Origin: Actinacidiphila bryophytorum | Lineage (GTDB): Bacteria; Actinomycetota; Actinomycetes; Streptomycetales; Streptomycetaceae | Direction of reading: 5' to 3' | NCBI RefSeq assembly: GCF_016916835.1 | Contig: NZ_JAFFIX010000024.1 | Coordinates: forward strand, 1 to 64,000 | DNA: 64,000 nt | In this document: in pieces, positions 1 to 8,583 of the stretch | How the letters are laid out: each line of letters opens with the position of its first letter | Position numbering within the stretch: position 1 is the stretch's first letter | Notes under the pieces: generated by a model | Seen by the model: the letters and a program-made list of their open reading frames with translations, nothing else | What the model was told of the DNA's origin: nothing | Databases searched by the model: none | Program-made: the position numbers and the translations under genes

Positions 1-448
1 ACTCCACCGACAGGCAGTGAGCGACGACCCGGTCGCCGGGCTGCCACTTGTTCACCCCGGGGCCGGTGCGCAGTACGACGCCCGACAGGTCCGAGCCGAT
101 CACGTGGTACGGCAGGTCGTGCCGCCGGCCCAGCGGCGACTGGCGGCCGTACCGCTCCAGGAAGGCGAAGGTCGACACGGGCTCGAAGATCGAGGTCCAG
201 ACGGAGTTGTAGTTCACCGAGCTGGCCATGACAGCGATCAGCGCCTCGCCGGGGCCGATCTCCGGCACCGGCACCTCGTCCAGGTGCAGCGAGGTGCGAG
301 GGTCCTTGTCGCGGGTTTCGAGGCCGGCGAACATCTCGGCCTCGTCCTTGTGCACGGTGACCGCGCGGTACGACGCCGGCAGCTTCAGCGCCGCGAAGTC
401 CGCGGCCGTACTGTCCGGTGCGAGGACGGCGTCCAGGATTTCCTTCAT
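1..448 (-). CDS. ccr: Crotonyl-CoA carboxylase/reductase, N-terminal part (cut by window edge)
   Basis: The first 149 residues are visible; the C-terminus lies outside the window. The protein starts MKEILDAVLA and continues with TVHKDEAEMF, a GroES-like medium-chain dehydrogenase fold, and SVNYNSVWTSIFEPV, which are characteristic of crotonyl-CoA carboxylase/reductases. The family makes ethylmalonyl-CoA from crotonyl-CoA, CO2 and NADPH, feeding the ethylmalonyl-CoA pathway and supplying polyketide extender units in the cytoplasm. The ATG at 446-448 has a GGAGG ribosome site about 8 nt upstream. A predicted promoter with an embedded palindrome lies about 220 bp upstream, and a TetR gene and a hydroxyacyl-CoA dehydrogenase precede it on the same strand, fitting one C4 acyl-CoA metabolism locus. 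The identification is firm even though only about a third of the protein is seen. Confidence 0.93.
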   Translation of the reverse strand, partial: MKEILDAVLAPDSTAADFAALKLPASYRAVTVHKDEAEMFAGLETRDKDPRTSLHLDEVPVPEIGPGEALIAVMASSVNYNSVWTSIFEPVSTFAFLERYGRQSPLGRRHDLPYHVIGSDLSGVVLRTGPGVNKWQPGDRVVAHCLSVE

Positions 449-664
449 ATGACTCGCCTCCGGCGATGCGTTCCGCGTGGCGGAGCGTACGGGAACGCTG
501 GGGTCGGGTGGGGATGGAGGTGCCGTCGTCGGTCCGGCGGAGGTGTGGCGGTGGTGCGAAGGAGCCGCGCGGTGGCGCGGGGTGCCTGGTGACGCAGGCG
601 TCCGGGCCTGGGGGACAGTCGGCCTGCGAGGGATCACCGCATGCCGTCCGCCCGGACTGGGGAT

Positions 665-707
665 ACCGTATGGCACCGCGTGCCAGTCGTAAAGACACTG
701 CGTGCCA
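665..707 (-). promoter_or_regulatory. Predicted ccr promoter with palindromic operator in the spacer
   Basis: Read leftward, TTTACG (693-688) and TACGGT (670-665) form -35 and -10 boxes with a 17-nt spacer. The spacer holds the perfect dyad TGGCAC-CGC-GTGCCA (671-685). A second, imperfect copy AGACAC-TGC-GTGCCA lies at 693-707, centred 22 bp away, about two helical turns. A dyad between -35 and -10 is the classical position of a repressor site. The TetR protein encoded next door (803-1594) is the obvious candidate ligand, but that link is inference. The remaining 449-664 would be a roughly 200-nt leader in which I see nothing else convincing. Confidence 0.55.
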
Positions 708-802
708 TTTTTTCTTCTCAGTGTGGACCCGGTGCCCCCAACGGGCAACAGCGGCCGCCCGGAAAGCCGGACAGCCGCTGGTGAGGGGGTTTCCACGCCT
801 TC

Positions 803-1594
803 TCAGGCCTTGCGCAGCGCCTCCTCGATGCTGTGCAGGATCTGCGCGGGCGAGGCGTCGGTGCGCGCCACGGCGACCACCACCTCGCCGTGCCGGGAGA
901 CGGTCGCGGGGGTCGTGGAAGCAGCCCTCGACGGTATCCGCCCCGCGCCGATGCCGGTGCCGAAGGTCGCCTTGATGACGTCGAAGGCGTGGTCGAGCTG
1001 CGCCTCGACGTCGCCCTTGCCGTCCGCCCGCAGCCAGCGGCGCAGCACGTGGTTGTGCGCGGCGACCACCGCGGAGGCGGCGACCTCGGCCAGCAGCGGG
1101 TCGTCGTCGCCGTAGCCCTGCGCGCCCTCGTCGAAGTGGCCCAGCAGGTAGCGGGTGAAGAGCCGCTCGTAACGGGCCACCGAGGCGATCTCGCGCTCCC
1201 GCAGCGTCGGCACCTCGCGGGTCAGCCGGTAGCGCTCCACCGACACCTCGGGCACCTGCGCGTACATCCGCAGCACCTCGGTGATGCCGCGGCACACGGT
1301 GTCCAGCGGGTGCTCGTGCGGGTCCGCGCAGTCCAGGACGGCCTGCACCCGCACCAGCGTGTCGTCGTGGTCGGGGAAGATCGCCTCTTCCTTGGACCTG
1401 AAGTGCCGGAAGAAGGTCCGCCGCGCCACCCCCGCGGTGGCCGCGATCTCGTCGACCGTGGTCGCCTCGTAGCCCTGCGTCGCGAACAGGTGCATCGCCG
1501 CCGACGCGAGATCCTGCCGCACCCGGTGGCGCTGGGCGGCGGCTCGGCGGACGGTCGCGGTCTCGGGGGCACCGGACTTCGCGGGCTGGGACAT
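803..1594 (-). CDS. TetR/AcrR-family transcriptional regulator
   Basis: The protein has 263 residues from an ATG at 1592-1594. An N-terminal helix-turn-helix is clear: HLFATQGYEATTVDEIAATAGVARRTFFRHFRSKEEA is the typical TetR recognition unit at roughly residues 35-72. The C-terminal helical domain, which would bind a ligand and dimerise, shows no family-specific motif. It lies between the hydroxyacyl-CoA dehydrogenase gene and ccr on the same strand, so it may sense an acyl-CoA or related metabolite and control ccr through the dyads at 671-707. A longer reading to 1699 is possible but adds a Pro/Arg-rich tail overlapping the neighbour, so the shorter start is preferred. The TetR fold is certain; ligand and targets are inferred. 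Confidence 0.88.
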   Translation of the reverse strand: MSQPAKSGAPETATVRRAAAQRHRVRQDLASAAMHLFATQGYEATTVDEIAATAGVARRTFFRHFRSKEEAIFPDHDDTLVRVQAVLDCADPHEHPLDTVCRGITEVLRMYAQVPEVSVERYRLTREVPTLREREIASVARYERLFTRYLLGHFDEGAQGYGDDDPLLAEVAASAVVAAHNHVLRRWLRADGKGDVEAQLDHAFDVIKATFGTGIGAGRIPSRAASTTPATVSRHGEVVVAVARTDASPAQILHSIEEALRKA

Positions 1595-1685
1595 GTGGGG
1601 AACGTAACACGGCGGACCGCCCCGTCCGGCGGCCGGGGGGAAAACGCCCCAGCTCGCCGTACGGTTTCCGCGGCCGGCGGGCCGG

Positions 1686-3536
1686 TCAGCGGCGGGCATA
1701 CTCGCGGAAGCCGCGGCCGGTCTTGCGGCCGAGGCAGCCCGCGGACACCAGGTGCTCCAGCAGCGGCGCGGGCGCCAGGCCCGGGTCGCGGAACTCCTCG
1801 TGCAGCACCTGCTCGATCGCCAGCGACACGTCCAGGCCCACCACGTCGAGCAGTTCGAAGGGACCCATCGGGTATCCGCCGCCGAGCTTCATCGCCGCGT
1901 CGATCGCGTCCACGCTCGCGTAGTGGTCCTGCACCATCTTCACCGCGTTGTTCAGGTACGGGAAAAGCAGCGCGTTGACGATGAAGCCCGCCCGGTCGCC
2001 GCAGTCCACCGGGTGCTTGCGCAGCTGCCCGCACAGCTGGTGGACGGTGGCCCGCACGTCGTCCGCGGTGAGCACCGTGTGCACCACCTCGACCAGCTTC
2101 ATCGCCGGCGCCGGGTTGAAGAAGTGCATCCCGACGACGTCCTGCGGGCGCGAGGTGGCCCGGGCGATCGCGACCACCGGCAGCGACGACGTCGTGGTCG
2201 CCAGCACCGCGCCGGGCCTGCACACCTTGTCCAGCACCCGGAAGAGCTGCTGCTTGACGAAGAGGTCCTCGGCGACCGCCTCGACCACCAGGTCGGCCTG
2301 CCCGAGCGCGTCGTAGGAGGCCGCGGGCGTCACCAGGGCCACGGCCGCATCGCGCTGCTCGGCGGTCAGCCGGCCCTTGGCCACCGAGCGGTCCAGCGAC
2401 TTCGCCAGCCGCGCCACCGCCTGCTCCGCCTTCTCCGGGCTGCGCGCGGCCAGTTGCACCGGGAAGCCGGCCTTCGCGAAGACCTCCGCGATACCTGTCG
2501 CCATGGTCCCCGAGCCCGCCACCCCGACGCTGCGGACGGTACGGCCCGCGGCCTGCCCGCGCCCCGCCGCCGGGGTCTCCGCGTCCGGCACCACCACGGA
2601 ACCGCCCGGCGCCTCGTAGCTGTAGAAGCCGCGCCCGGACTTGCGGCCCAGCAGCCCGGCCGCGGTCAGCTGCCGCAGCACCGGCGCGGGCGCGTGCAGC
2701 CGGTCCCTGCTCGCCTCGTACATCGCGTCCAGGACGGTCGTCGCGGTGTCCACGCCGATCAGGTCGAGCAGCGCCAGCGGCCCCATCGGCAGGCCGCAGC
2801 CCAGCCGCATCGCCGCGTCGATGTCCTCCCTGGTGGCGTAGCGGGCCTCGTACATGGCCGCGGCCTGGTTCAGGTAGCCGAAGAGCAGGCCGTCGGCGAT
2901 GAAGCCCGGCCGGTCGCCGACCGGCACCGGTTCCTTGTCCAGGCTGCGCACCAGCGCCGTGACCGCCGCGGTGGTCTCCGGCGAGGTCAGCACGGTGGAC
3001 ACCACCTCGACCAGCTTCATGGCCTGCGCGGGTGCGAAGAAGTGCAGCCCGAGCACCCGGTCCGGGCGGCCTGTCTCGGCGGCGAGCCGGGTCACCGACA
3101 GGGCGTTGGTGCCGGTGGCCAGGATCGCCGTCGGCTTGACGATGCGGTCCAGCGCGGTGATGACCTCGCGCTTGGTGTCGTAGCGCTCGTCGACCACCTC
3201 GATCACCAGGTCGGCGGCGGCCGCCGCCTGCAGGTCGGGGAAGGTGCGGAAGCGGGCCAGCACGTCGCCGCGCTCGGCCTCGGTGCATCGCCCGCGCTCC
3301 ACGGCACGTGCGGTGGACTTCTCCAGGGCGGCGACCGCGCGGCGGGCGGCGGCCGGGTCGAGGTCGATGCCGACCACCTCGTGGCCGGCCCTGGCCATGA
3401 TCTCGGCGATGCCGGTGCCCATGGTGCCCAGGCCGACCACGGCGATCACGGACGGGGGAGTGGCGGCGCTGTCGTGGGCTGCTGCGGGTGCGGTCGTCGG
3501 TGCTGCGGCCTGCGAGGCTGCTGAGGGACGGTCCAT
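1686..3536 (-). CDS. Double-module 3-hydroxyacyl-CoA (3-hydroxybutyryl-CoA) dehydrogenase
   Basis: This 616-residue protein contains two complete 3-hydroxyacyl-CoA dehydrogenase units in tandem. Each has an NAD-binding Rossmann motif (VVGLGTMGTGIAE near residue 34 and GVAGSGTMATGIAE near 338) followed by the helical dehydrogenase C-domain, ending in the repeated pattern LGRKSGRGFYSY and LGRKTGRGFREY. Single-unit family members have about 280-300 residues, so this is a fused duplication. The enzyme oxidises or reduces 3-hydroxybutyryl-CoA/acetoacetyl-CoA, the step that, with crotonase, supplies crotonyl-CoA to the nearby ccr. The ATG at 3534-3536 was chosen because the upstream sequence reads as low-complexity, non-conserved peptide. 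An Ala/Pro-rich 28-residue N-terminal extension precedes the first Rossmann fold. Confidence 0.9.
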   Translation of the reverse strand: MDRPSAASQAAAPTTAPAAAHDSAATPPSVIAVVGLGTMGTGIAEIMARAGHEVVGIDLDPAAARRAVAALEKSTARAVERGRCTEAERGDVLARFRTFPDLQAAAAADLVIEVVDERYDTKREVITALDRIVKPTAILATGTNALSVTRLAAETGRPDRVLGLHFFAPAQAMKLVEVVSTVLTSPETTAAVTALVRSLDKEPVPVGDRPGFIADGLLFGYLNQAAAMYEARYATREDIDAAMRLGCGLPMGPLALLDLIGVDTATTVLDAMYEASRDRLHAPAPVLRQLTAAGLLGRKSGRGFYSYEAPGGSVVVPDAETPAAGRGQAAGRTVRSVGVAGSGTMATGIAEVFAKAGFPVQLAARSPEKAEQAVARLAKSLDRSVAKGRLTAEQRDAAVALVTPAASYDALGQADLVVEAVAEDLFVKQQLFRVLDKVCRPGAVLATTTSSLPVVAIARATSRPQDVVGMHFFNPAPAMKLVEVVHTVLTADDVRATVHQLCGQLRKHPVDCGDRAGFIVNALLFPYLNNAVKMVQDHYASVDAIDAAMKLGGGYPMGPFELLDVVGLDVSLAIEQVLHEEFRDPGLAPAPLLEHLVSAGCLGRKTGRGFREYARR

Positions 3537-3995
3537 CGCGTGACTCCAGACGCTGAGGAGACCGGGCGCGGCGGTGCGCGCACGGCTGAGGAGTGTGGTG
3601 GTGAGGTGGAGTCGCGGGCGGGCCGCAGAGGTGTGCGCGCCCGGCGCCCGCGTCGACTGCCGGCCGGCCCTGTCCCGGGGCCGCGCCGCGATGATGCCGT
3701 ACCGACGTGGTGGTGCGGTGCTCGGCGGCTGCGTCACCAGCCCGCCGTTCACGGTGCTTTCGAGCGTAACTGGCGGGTAACTTGAGCGCCACCCCTGCGC
3801 GCATGTGATCTGCACCGCCGACAGATGAGCGCGGTGGGTACTCCGGATGGGTGAGCCTGACGGGTGGGTGCGCGGGCCGGGAACTGCCGGCCGCGCGCCC
3901 CCGTGGCGTACGGCCGGCAGCAGTCGTGGCGGCCCGGGTGCGGGCCGGATGCGGCCCAGAGCGATCCGGAGCGGCCGGTGCGGGTCCGGGCGGTG
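3537..3995. other. 459-bp gap upstream of the hydroxyacyl-CoA dehydrogenase gene
   Basis: No frame here shows a convincing gene. The sequence should carry the promoter of the leftward dehydrogenase gene. Points seen: a direct repeat GTAACT-N6-GTAACT near 3769-3784, and a loose dyad ATCTG-N9-CAGAT near 3808-3826. Neither resembles the ccr operator. No terminator hairpin for the radical SAM gene is obvious. Confidence 0.4.
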
Positions 3996-5060
3996 TCAGA
4001 GCAGGGTCAGCTGGGTGCCGCCCGGCTCCGACGGCGGTCGCGGCGCCGGCACCCGCTCCTGCTGCGGAGGGCCAGCGGGCTGGGCCGGGGGCTGCTCGGG
4101 CTGCCGGAAGCCGGTCCTGCGGGCCGGGCCGCAGCCGAACTCCGCCGCGAACTCGTGCACCTGGCGGGTGATCCGGCGCTGATACCACGTCGGCGCATAC
4201 GAGCCGCCCGCGTACATCGCCTCGTAACGCCGCACGAGATGCGGGTGGTTGCGGGCCAGCCACGCCATGTACCACTCCCGGGCGCCCGGGCGCAGATGCA
4301 GCACCAGCGGGGTGATCGACCCGGCGCCGGCCGCGGCGATGGCCCGCACCGTCGCCCGCAGCTGCTCGGGCGAGTCGCTGAGGAAGGGCAGCACCGGCGC
4401 CATCAGGACCGCGGACGGTATCCCGTTCTCGCTGAGGGTGCGGCAGACCGCGAGGCGCGTCTGGGGGGAAGGCGTGCCCGGCTCCACGCTGCGCCACAGC
4501 TCGCCGTCCAGGAAGCCGACGGACAGCGCGATGGACACCTCGGTGACGCGCGCGGCCTGCCGCACCAGTTCGAGGTCGCGCAGGATCAGCGAGCCCTTGG
4601 TGAGGATCGAGAAGGGGTTGGCCCGGTCCCGCAGCGCCGCCAGGATGCCGGGCATCAGCTGGTAGCGGCCCTCCGCCCGCTGGTAGCAGTCGACGTTGGT
4701 GCCCATCGCGACGTGCTCGCCCTGCCAGCGCGGCGCCGCCAGCTCCCGGCGCAGCAGCTCCGCGGCATTGGTCTTCACCACGATCTGGGTGTCGAAGTCG
4801 TGCCCGGTGTCCAGGTCCAGATAGCTGTGCGTCCTGCGCGCGAAGCAGTAGACGCACGCGTGGCTGCACCCCCGGTAGGGGTTGACCGTCCACTCGAAGG
4901 GCATCCGCGACGCTCCCGGCACCCGGTTCAGGATCGACCGGGCGCGCACCTCGTGGAAGGTGATGCCGCGGAACTCCGGAGTGTCGAAGCGGCGGGTGAC
5001 CGCGTCGGTGCCGAAGAGCGCGGCCGTGGCGTCGTCCCGCCCCAGCTGGTCCCAGCGCAT
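3996..5060 (-). CDS. Rv2578c-family radical SAM protein
   Basis: The protein has 354 residues and a classical radical SAM cluster motif GCSHACVYCFAR, with C65, C69 and C72 in a CX3CX2C arrangement. The segments NPYRGC, VVKTNAAELL, GTNVDCYQRAEGRY and ILTKGSLILRDL are typical of the actinobacterial Rv2578c group, distantly related to spore photoproduct lyase. A [4Fe-4S]-dependent radical reaction is implied; the substrate is unknown, with a DNA-damage link suspected. The ATG at 5058-5060 is preceded by GGAGGG. The C-terminus is Pro/Gln-rich and probably disordered. The divergent promoter region contains a LexA-box-like sequence (5104-5119), in line with reports of damage induction of the M. tuberculosis homologue (from memory). 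Confidence 0.88.
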   Translation of the reverse strand: MRWDQLGRDDATAALFGTDAVTRRFDTPEFRGITFHEVRARSILNRVPGASRMPFEWTVNPYRGCSHACVYCFARRTHSYLDLDTGHDFDTQIVVKTNAAELLRRELAAPRWQGEHVAMGTNVDCYQRAEGRYQLMPGILAALRDRANPFSILTKGSLILRDLELVRQAARVTEVSIALSVGFLDGELWRSVEPGTPSPQTRLAVCRTLSENGIPSAVLMAPVLPFLSDSPEQLRATVRAIAAAGAGSITPLVLHLRPGAREWYMAWLARNHPHLVRRYEAMYAGGSYAPTWYQRRITRQVHEFAAEFGCGPARRTGFRQPEQPPAQPAGPPQQERVPAPRPPSEPGGTQLTLL

Positions 5061-5103
5061 CGCGCCCTCCTTCGGTCGTCCGGTGTGCGTCCTGCTCCCA
5101 CAA

Positions 5104-5119
5104 TAGAACACAGATTCGA
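5104..5119. promoter_or_regulatory. Possible LexA (SOS) box in a divergent promoter
   Basis: The 16-mer reads TAGAAC-ACAG-ATTCGA, or TCGAAT-CTGT-GTTCTA on the other strand. The actinobacterial LexA consensus TCGAAC-N4-GTTCGA is matched at 10 of 12 conserved positions. It lies 44 bp upstream of the radical SAM start and 67 bp upstream of the SRPBCC start. The family link to DNA damage supports the idea, but the two mismatches leave it tentative. Confidence 0.4.
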
Positions 5120-5185
5120 AAAGCGGGTGTGGTTGGCTTGTGCGGCGCGTGAAGAACGTGCACGGACACGGACCGAGGAGAAGTC

Positions 5186-5644
5186 ATGGCGCAGGTCGAG
5201 GCCACCACGGAGCGGATCGTCGCGGCGGAGCCGGAGCGGGTGTACGACGCCCTCGCCGACTACGCGGGCACCCGCGGCCGGGTGCTGCCTGAGCAGTTCA
5301 GCGAGTACGAGGTGCGCGAGGGCGGCAAGGGCGCCGGCACCGTCGTGCACTGGCGGCTGCAGGCCACCAGCAAGCGCGTGCGCGACTGCCTGCTCGACGT
5401 CACCGCGCCCGCCGCGCTGCAGCTGGTCGAGACCGACCGCAACTCCACCCTCGTCACCACCTGGACGGTCACCCCGTCCGGCGCGGGCGGCAGCAAGGTG
5501 GTCGCCACCACCCGGTGGCAGGGTGCGACCGGCGTCGGCGGCTTCTTCGAGCGCACCTTCGCCCCCAAGGGCCTCGGCCGGATCTACGACGCGATCCTGG
5601 CCTCGCTCGCCGCCCAGGTCGAGGGCGGCGCCCCGCAGGCGTAG
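5186..5644 (+). CDS. SRPBCC-family (polyketide cyclase/START-like) protein
   Basis: The 152-residue protein starts at an ATG preceded by GAGGAGAAG. The N-terminus AQVEATTERIVAAEPERVYDALADYAGTRGRVLPEQFSEYEV and the C-terminal helix FFERTFAPKGLGRIYDAILASLAAQ are typical of the helix-grip SRPBCC fold, which binds lipids or aromatic ligands in a deep pocket. No catalytic residues can be assigned. It is divergent from the radical SAM gene and shares its promoter region, so it could be co-regulated. Size is normal for a single-domain member. The fold call is good; any specific ligand would be a guess. Confidence 0.8.
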   Translation: MAQVEATTERIVAAEPERVYDALADYAGTRGRVLPEQFSEYEVREGGKGAGTVVHWRLQATSKRVRDCLLDVTAPAALQLVETDRNSTLVTTWTVTPSGAGGSKVVATTRWQGATGVGGFFERTFAPKGLGRIYDAILASLAAQVEGGAPQA

Positions 5645-5790
5645 CACCCGGCGCCGTCACCCGGTTGGTTTCGTGATCTTTCACTGATACGGGTGGTTTT
5701 GCCTACTTCCTGAGAATCGCCGCGCCCCTTCTTCGTTGTCGCCTACTGCGGGAGACGCTGGCGCAACAGGTGTGACGAGGGGAGTGAAGG

Positions 5791-8277
5791 GTGGCTGGCA
5801 GCACGCTGACCGACCGGACGGCGGCACTGACCGAGGACGGAGGCGGGGGCGGAGGCGGCGGCAAGGGCGCCGCCCTCGCCGGCGAGGCACCGCCGGGCAC
5901 CGGGGGACCCGAGGCGGCGGCCGACCTGACGCCCCGCCGGGTGCGGCTGGTCTTCGTCGGCCTCATGCTGGCGCTGCTGCTGGCCGCCCTCGACCAGATG
6001 ATCGTGGCCACCGCCCTGCCGAAGATCGTCGGCGAGCTGCACGGCCTCGACCAGATGTCCTGGGTCGTCACCGCGTATCTGCTGGCCTCCACCATCGGCC
6101 TGCCCATCTACGGCAAGCTCGGCGACCTCTTCGGCCGCAAGGGCGTCTTCCAGTTCGCGATCCTGACCTTCGTCGTCGGCTCCGCGCTGGCCGCCTGGTC
6201 GCGCTCCATGAACGAGCTGATCGCCTTCCGTGCGATCCAGGGCATCGGCGGCGGCGGGCTGATGATCGGCGTGCAGGCGATCATGGCGGACATCGTCCCG
6301 CCCCGCGAACGCGGCCGCTACATGGGCCTGATCGGCGCCGCCTACGGCCTCGCCTCGGTCGCCGGGCCGCTGCTCGGCGGCTTCTTCACCGACCACGCCT
6401 CCTGGCGCTGGTGCTTCGCCATCAACATCCCCTTCGGCGTCGTCACCCTGGTCGTCATCACCCTGGTCCTCAAGCTGCCCAAACCCACCGCACGCCCCCG
6501 GCTCGACGTCCTCGGCGCACTGCTGCTGGCCGCCGGGTCCACCTGCCTGGTGCTCATCACCACCTGGGGCGGCTCGAAGTACGACTGGCAGTCCCGGCAG
6601 ATCCTCGGCCTGGCCGCGGGAGCCCTCGCCTGCGCCCTGCTCTTCGTCCTGGTCGAGCGCTTCGCCGCCGAGCCGGTCATCCCCCTGCGGCTCTTCCGCG
6701 ACGGGGTCTTCAACGTCACCGCGGTGGTCGGCTGCGTCGTCGGCATCGCCCTCTTCGGCGCCGCCAGCTACCTGCCCACCTTCCTGCAGATGGTGGACGG
6801 CGCCAGCGCCACCGGCTCCGGCCTGCTGATGCTGCCCATGATGCTCGGCGTCGTCGCCGCGTCCATCCTCGGCGGCCAGCTGATCAGCCGCACCGGGCGC
6901 TACAAGATCTTCCCCGTCGTCGGCGGCGCCCTGTCCGCGGCCGGCATGTGGCTGCTGTCCCTGATGGACGCGCACACCTCACAGCTCACCTACAGCGTCT
7001 ACATGGCGGTGCTCGGCCTCGGCATCGGCCTGGTGCTGCCCGTGCTGGTGCTCGCCGTCCAGAACTCGGTGCGCCCGGCCGACATCGGCGCCGCCACCAG
7101 CGCCAACAACTACTTCCGGCAGATCGGCGGATCGGTCGGCGCCGCCGTCTTCGGCACGCTCTTCGCCGACCGGCTCGGCAAGCGGCTCGCCGTCGAACTG
7201 CCGCACGGCGCCCACCTGCCCGACCCGCAGTCGGTCACCCCGCAACTCGTCCGCACCCTGCCCGCAGCGGTACGCGACGGCTATGTGCAGGCGTACGCCG
7301 ACGCCATGCCGCGGATCTTCCTCTACCTGGTGCCGGTGCTCGTCCTCGGCTTCCTCTTCGCCTTCCTGCTCAAGGAGAAACCCTTGGTCACCCAGCACGG
7401 CCCGGCCCCCGCGACGGCGGCCACCACCGCCTACGACGCCCCCACCGCGGACCACATCGACGGCACCGCCGCCGAGACGCCGCTGCCGGGCGCCCGCCGG
7501 CTGTCCACCCCGCCGCACGGCGGCGTCGCCGTCTGCGGCACCGTCCAGCACTCCGACGGCAGCAGCGTCGGCCGGGCCGCGCTCACCCTCATCGACGTCA
7601 CCGGGCGGCAGATCGGCCGCGGCGCCACCGGCGAGGACGGCCGCTACGCACTCAGCACGCCGGGCGCCGGAAGCTACGTCCTGATCGCCGCGGCAGGCGG
7701 CCACCAGCCGCAGGCGGTCAGCGTCACCGTCGGCGACCACCCCGTCGACCTCGACGTGGTCCTCGGCGGCGCCGGGCGGCTGGCCGGCGCGGTGCGCACC
7801 GCCGACGGCACACCGGTGCGGGACGCCATCGTGACCCTCACCGATGTGCGCGGCGACGTCGTCGCCACCTCACGCAGCGGGCGCGAGGGCGCGTACGTCC
7901 TGGCGGAACTCGTCGCCGGCGAGTACACCCTGGCCGCCAGCGCCCCCGCCTACCGGCCCGCCGCCCTGCCCGTCACCGTCCAGGCCTCCCGGGAGACCCG
8001 CCAGGACGTCGAACTGGCCGGCGGCGCCGTCCTGCGCGGCACCGTCCGCGCCCCCGGCGGCCGCCTCGTCGAGGACGCCAGGGTCACCCTCCTCGACGCC
8101 GCAGGCAACGTCGTCGACTCGGTCACCACCGGGGCCGACGGCCACTTCCGCTTCGTCGACCTCGCGGCCGGTGAGTACACCGTCGTCGCGGCGGGTTATC
8201 CGCCCGTCGCGACCGTTCTCCAGATCGCCGGCGGCGGCCGCACCGAACGCGACCTCCAACTCGGCCACCCCGACTAA
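5791..8277 (+). CDS. MFS (DHA2/EmrB-type) exporter with three C-terminal carboxypeptidase-regulatory-like domains
   Basis: The 828-residue protein starts at a GTG preceded by GAGGGGAG. After a Gly-rich N-terminus, roughly residues 50-530 form a multi-helix MFS domain of the drug:H+ antiporter-2 kind: ALDQMIVATALPKIVGEL, the A-loop GKLGDLFGRKGVF, IQGIGGGGLMIG and RERGRYMGLIGAAYGLASVAGPLLGG (motif C). An Ala/Thr linker follows. Residues about 570-825 contain three repeats of a CarboxypepD_reg-like beta-sandwich (patterns GTVQHSDGSSV..GEDGRYAL, GAVRTADGTPV..GREGAYVL, GTVRAPGGRLV..GADGHFRF). A usual DHA2 exporter ends near residue 500-530, so the tail of about 260 residues is an addition. An efflux role is expected; substrate unknown. 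Confidence 0.88.
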   Translation: MAGSTLTDRTAALTEDGGGGGGGGKGAALAGEAPPGTGGPEAAADLTPRRVRLVFVGLMLALLLAALDQMIVATALPKIVGELHGLDQMSWVVTAYLLASTIGLPIYGKLGDLFGRKGVFQFAILTFVVGSALAAWSRSMNELIAFRAIQGIGGGGLMIGVQAIMADIVPPRERGRYMGLIGAAYGLASVAGPLLGGFFTDHASWRWCFAINIPFGVVTLVVITLVLKLPKPTARPRLDVLGALLLAAGSTCLVLITTWGGSKYDWQSRQILGLAAGALACALLFVLVERFAAEPVIPLRLFRDGVFNVTAVVGCVVGIALFGAASYLPTFLQMVDGASATGSGLLMLPMMLGVVAASILGGQLISRTGRYKIFPVVGGALSAAGMWLLSLMDAHTSQLTYSVYMAVLGLGIGLVLPVLVLAVQNSVRPADIGAATSANNYFRQIGGSVGAAVFGTLFADRLGKRLAVELPHGAHLPDPQSVTPQLVRTLPAAVRDGYVQAYADAMPRIFLYLVPVLVLGFLFAFLLKEKPLVTQHGPAPATAATTAYDAPTADHIDGTAAETPLPGARRLSTPPHGGVAVCGTVQHSDGSSVGRAALTLIDVTGRQIGRGATGEDGRYALSTPGAGSYVLIAAAGGHQPQAVSVTVGDHPVDLDVVLGGAGRLAGAVRTADGTPVRDAIVTLTDVRGDVVATSRSGREGAYVLAELVAGEYTLAASAPAYRPAALPVTVQASRETRQDVELAGGAVLRGTVRAPGGRLVEDARVTLLDAAGNVVDSVTTGADGHFRFVDLAAGEYTVVAAGYPPVATVLQIAGGGRTERDLQLGHPD

Positions 8278-8396
8278 CCTCCCCCTTCACGCAGGGGGCG
8301 AGCATCCCCCGGCTGCGGTGGCTTGCGGGTGCCCTTCCGCAGGTGGCGAGCTTCCCGCCGGCCGCGGTGGCTGGGGGTGTCCTTTCGCCTGGCGGC

Positions 8397-8533
8397 GAGC
8401 GTTTTCAGGGGTGCGGGGAACTGCGCGCCCAGCTCCCCACCGGCCGGTGGCCCGTCTCCGACAGAAACAGCCCCTTCGGGCCGGTGACGACCCGCGCCCC
8501 CGGTGGGGGCTGGCCGCGCAGTTCCCCCCGGGG
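8397..8533. repeat. Nested-palindrome intergenic repeat, copy 1 (gap 8278-8583)
   Basis: This is part of a 306-bp gap between convergent genes. It contains the module GCGTTTTCAGGGGTGCGGG followed by GAACTGCGCGCC (about 8399-8430), and an inverted partner GCCGCGCAGTTCCCCC near 8513-8528. The same module occurs in the gaps at 20055-20674, 51820-52242 and 54502-54785. Shorter GC-rich dyads fill the rest. I see no protein-coding signal. It may serve as a bidirectional terminator; that is inference. Confidence 0.6.
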
Positions 8534-8583
8534 GCTCGGCCCCGCCGAAGAGGTGCCCCCGCGGGCGGGGGAAAGGCGGCGGG

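Noticed and set aside
3769..3784. Direct repeat GTAACT-N6-GTAACT as an operator of the dehydrogenase gene
   Set aside because: The arms are short, direct rather than inverted, and unlike the ccr dyad. Too weak to list as a site.
1222..5208. A very long open frame of about 1300 codons on the minus strand
   Set aside because: It is a shadow of the dehydrogenase and radical SAM genes in another frame. Composition is Arg/Gly/Ala-rich with no family motif.
5743..6975. Long minus-strand frame opposite the MFS gene
   Set aside because: It lies entirely opposite a well-supported transporter; Gly/Gln/Asp-rich shadow composition, no start signal.
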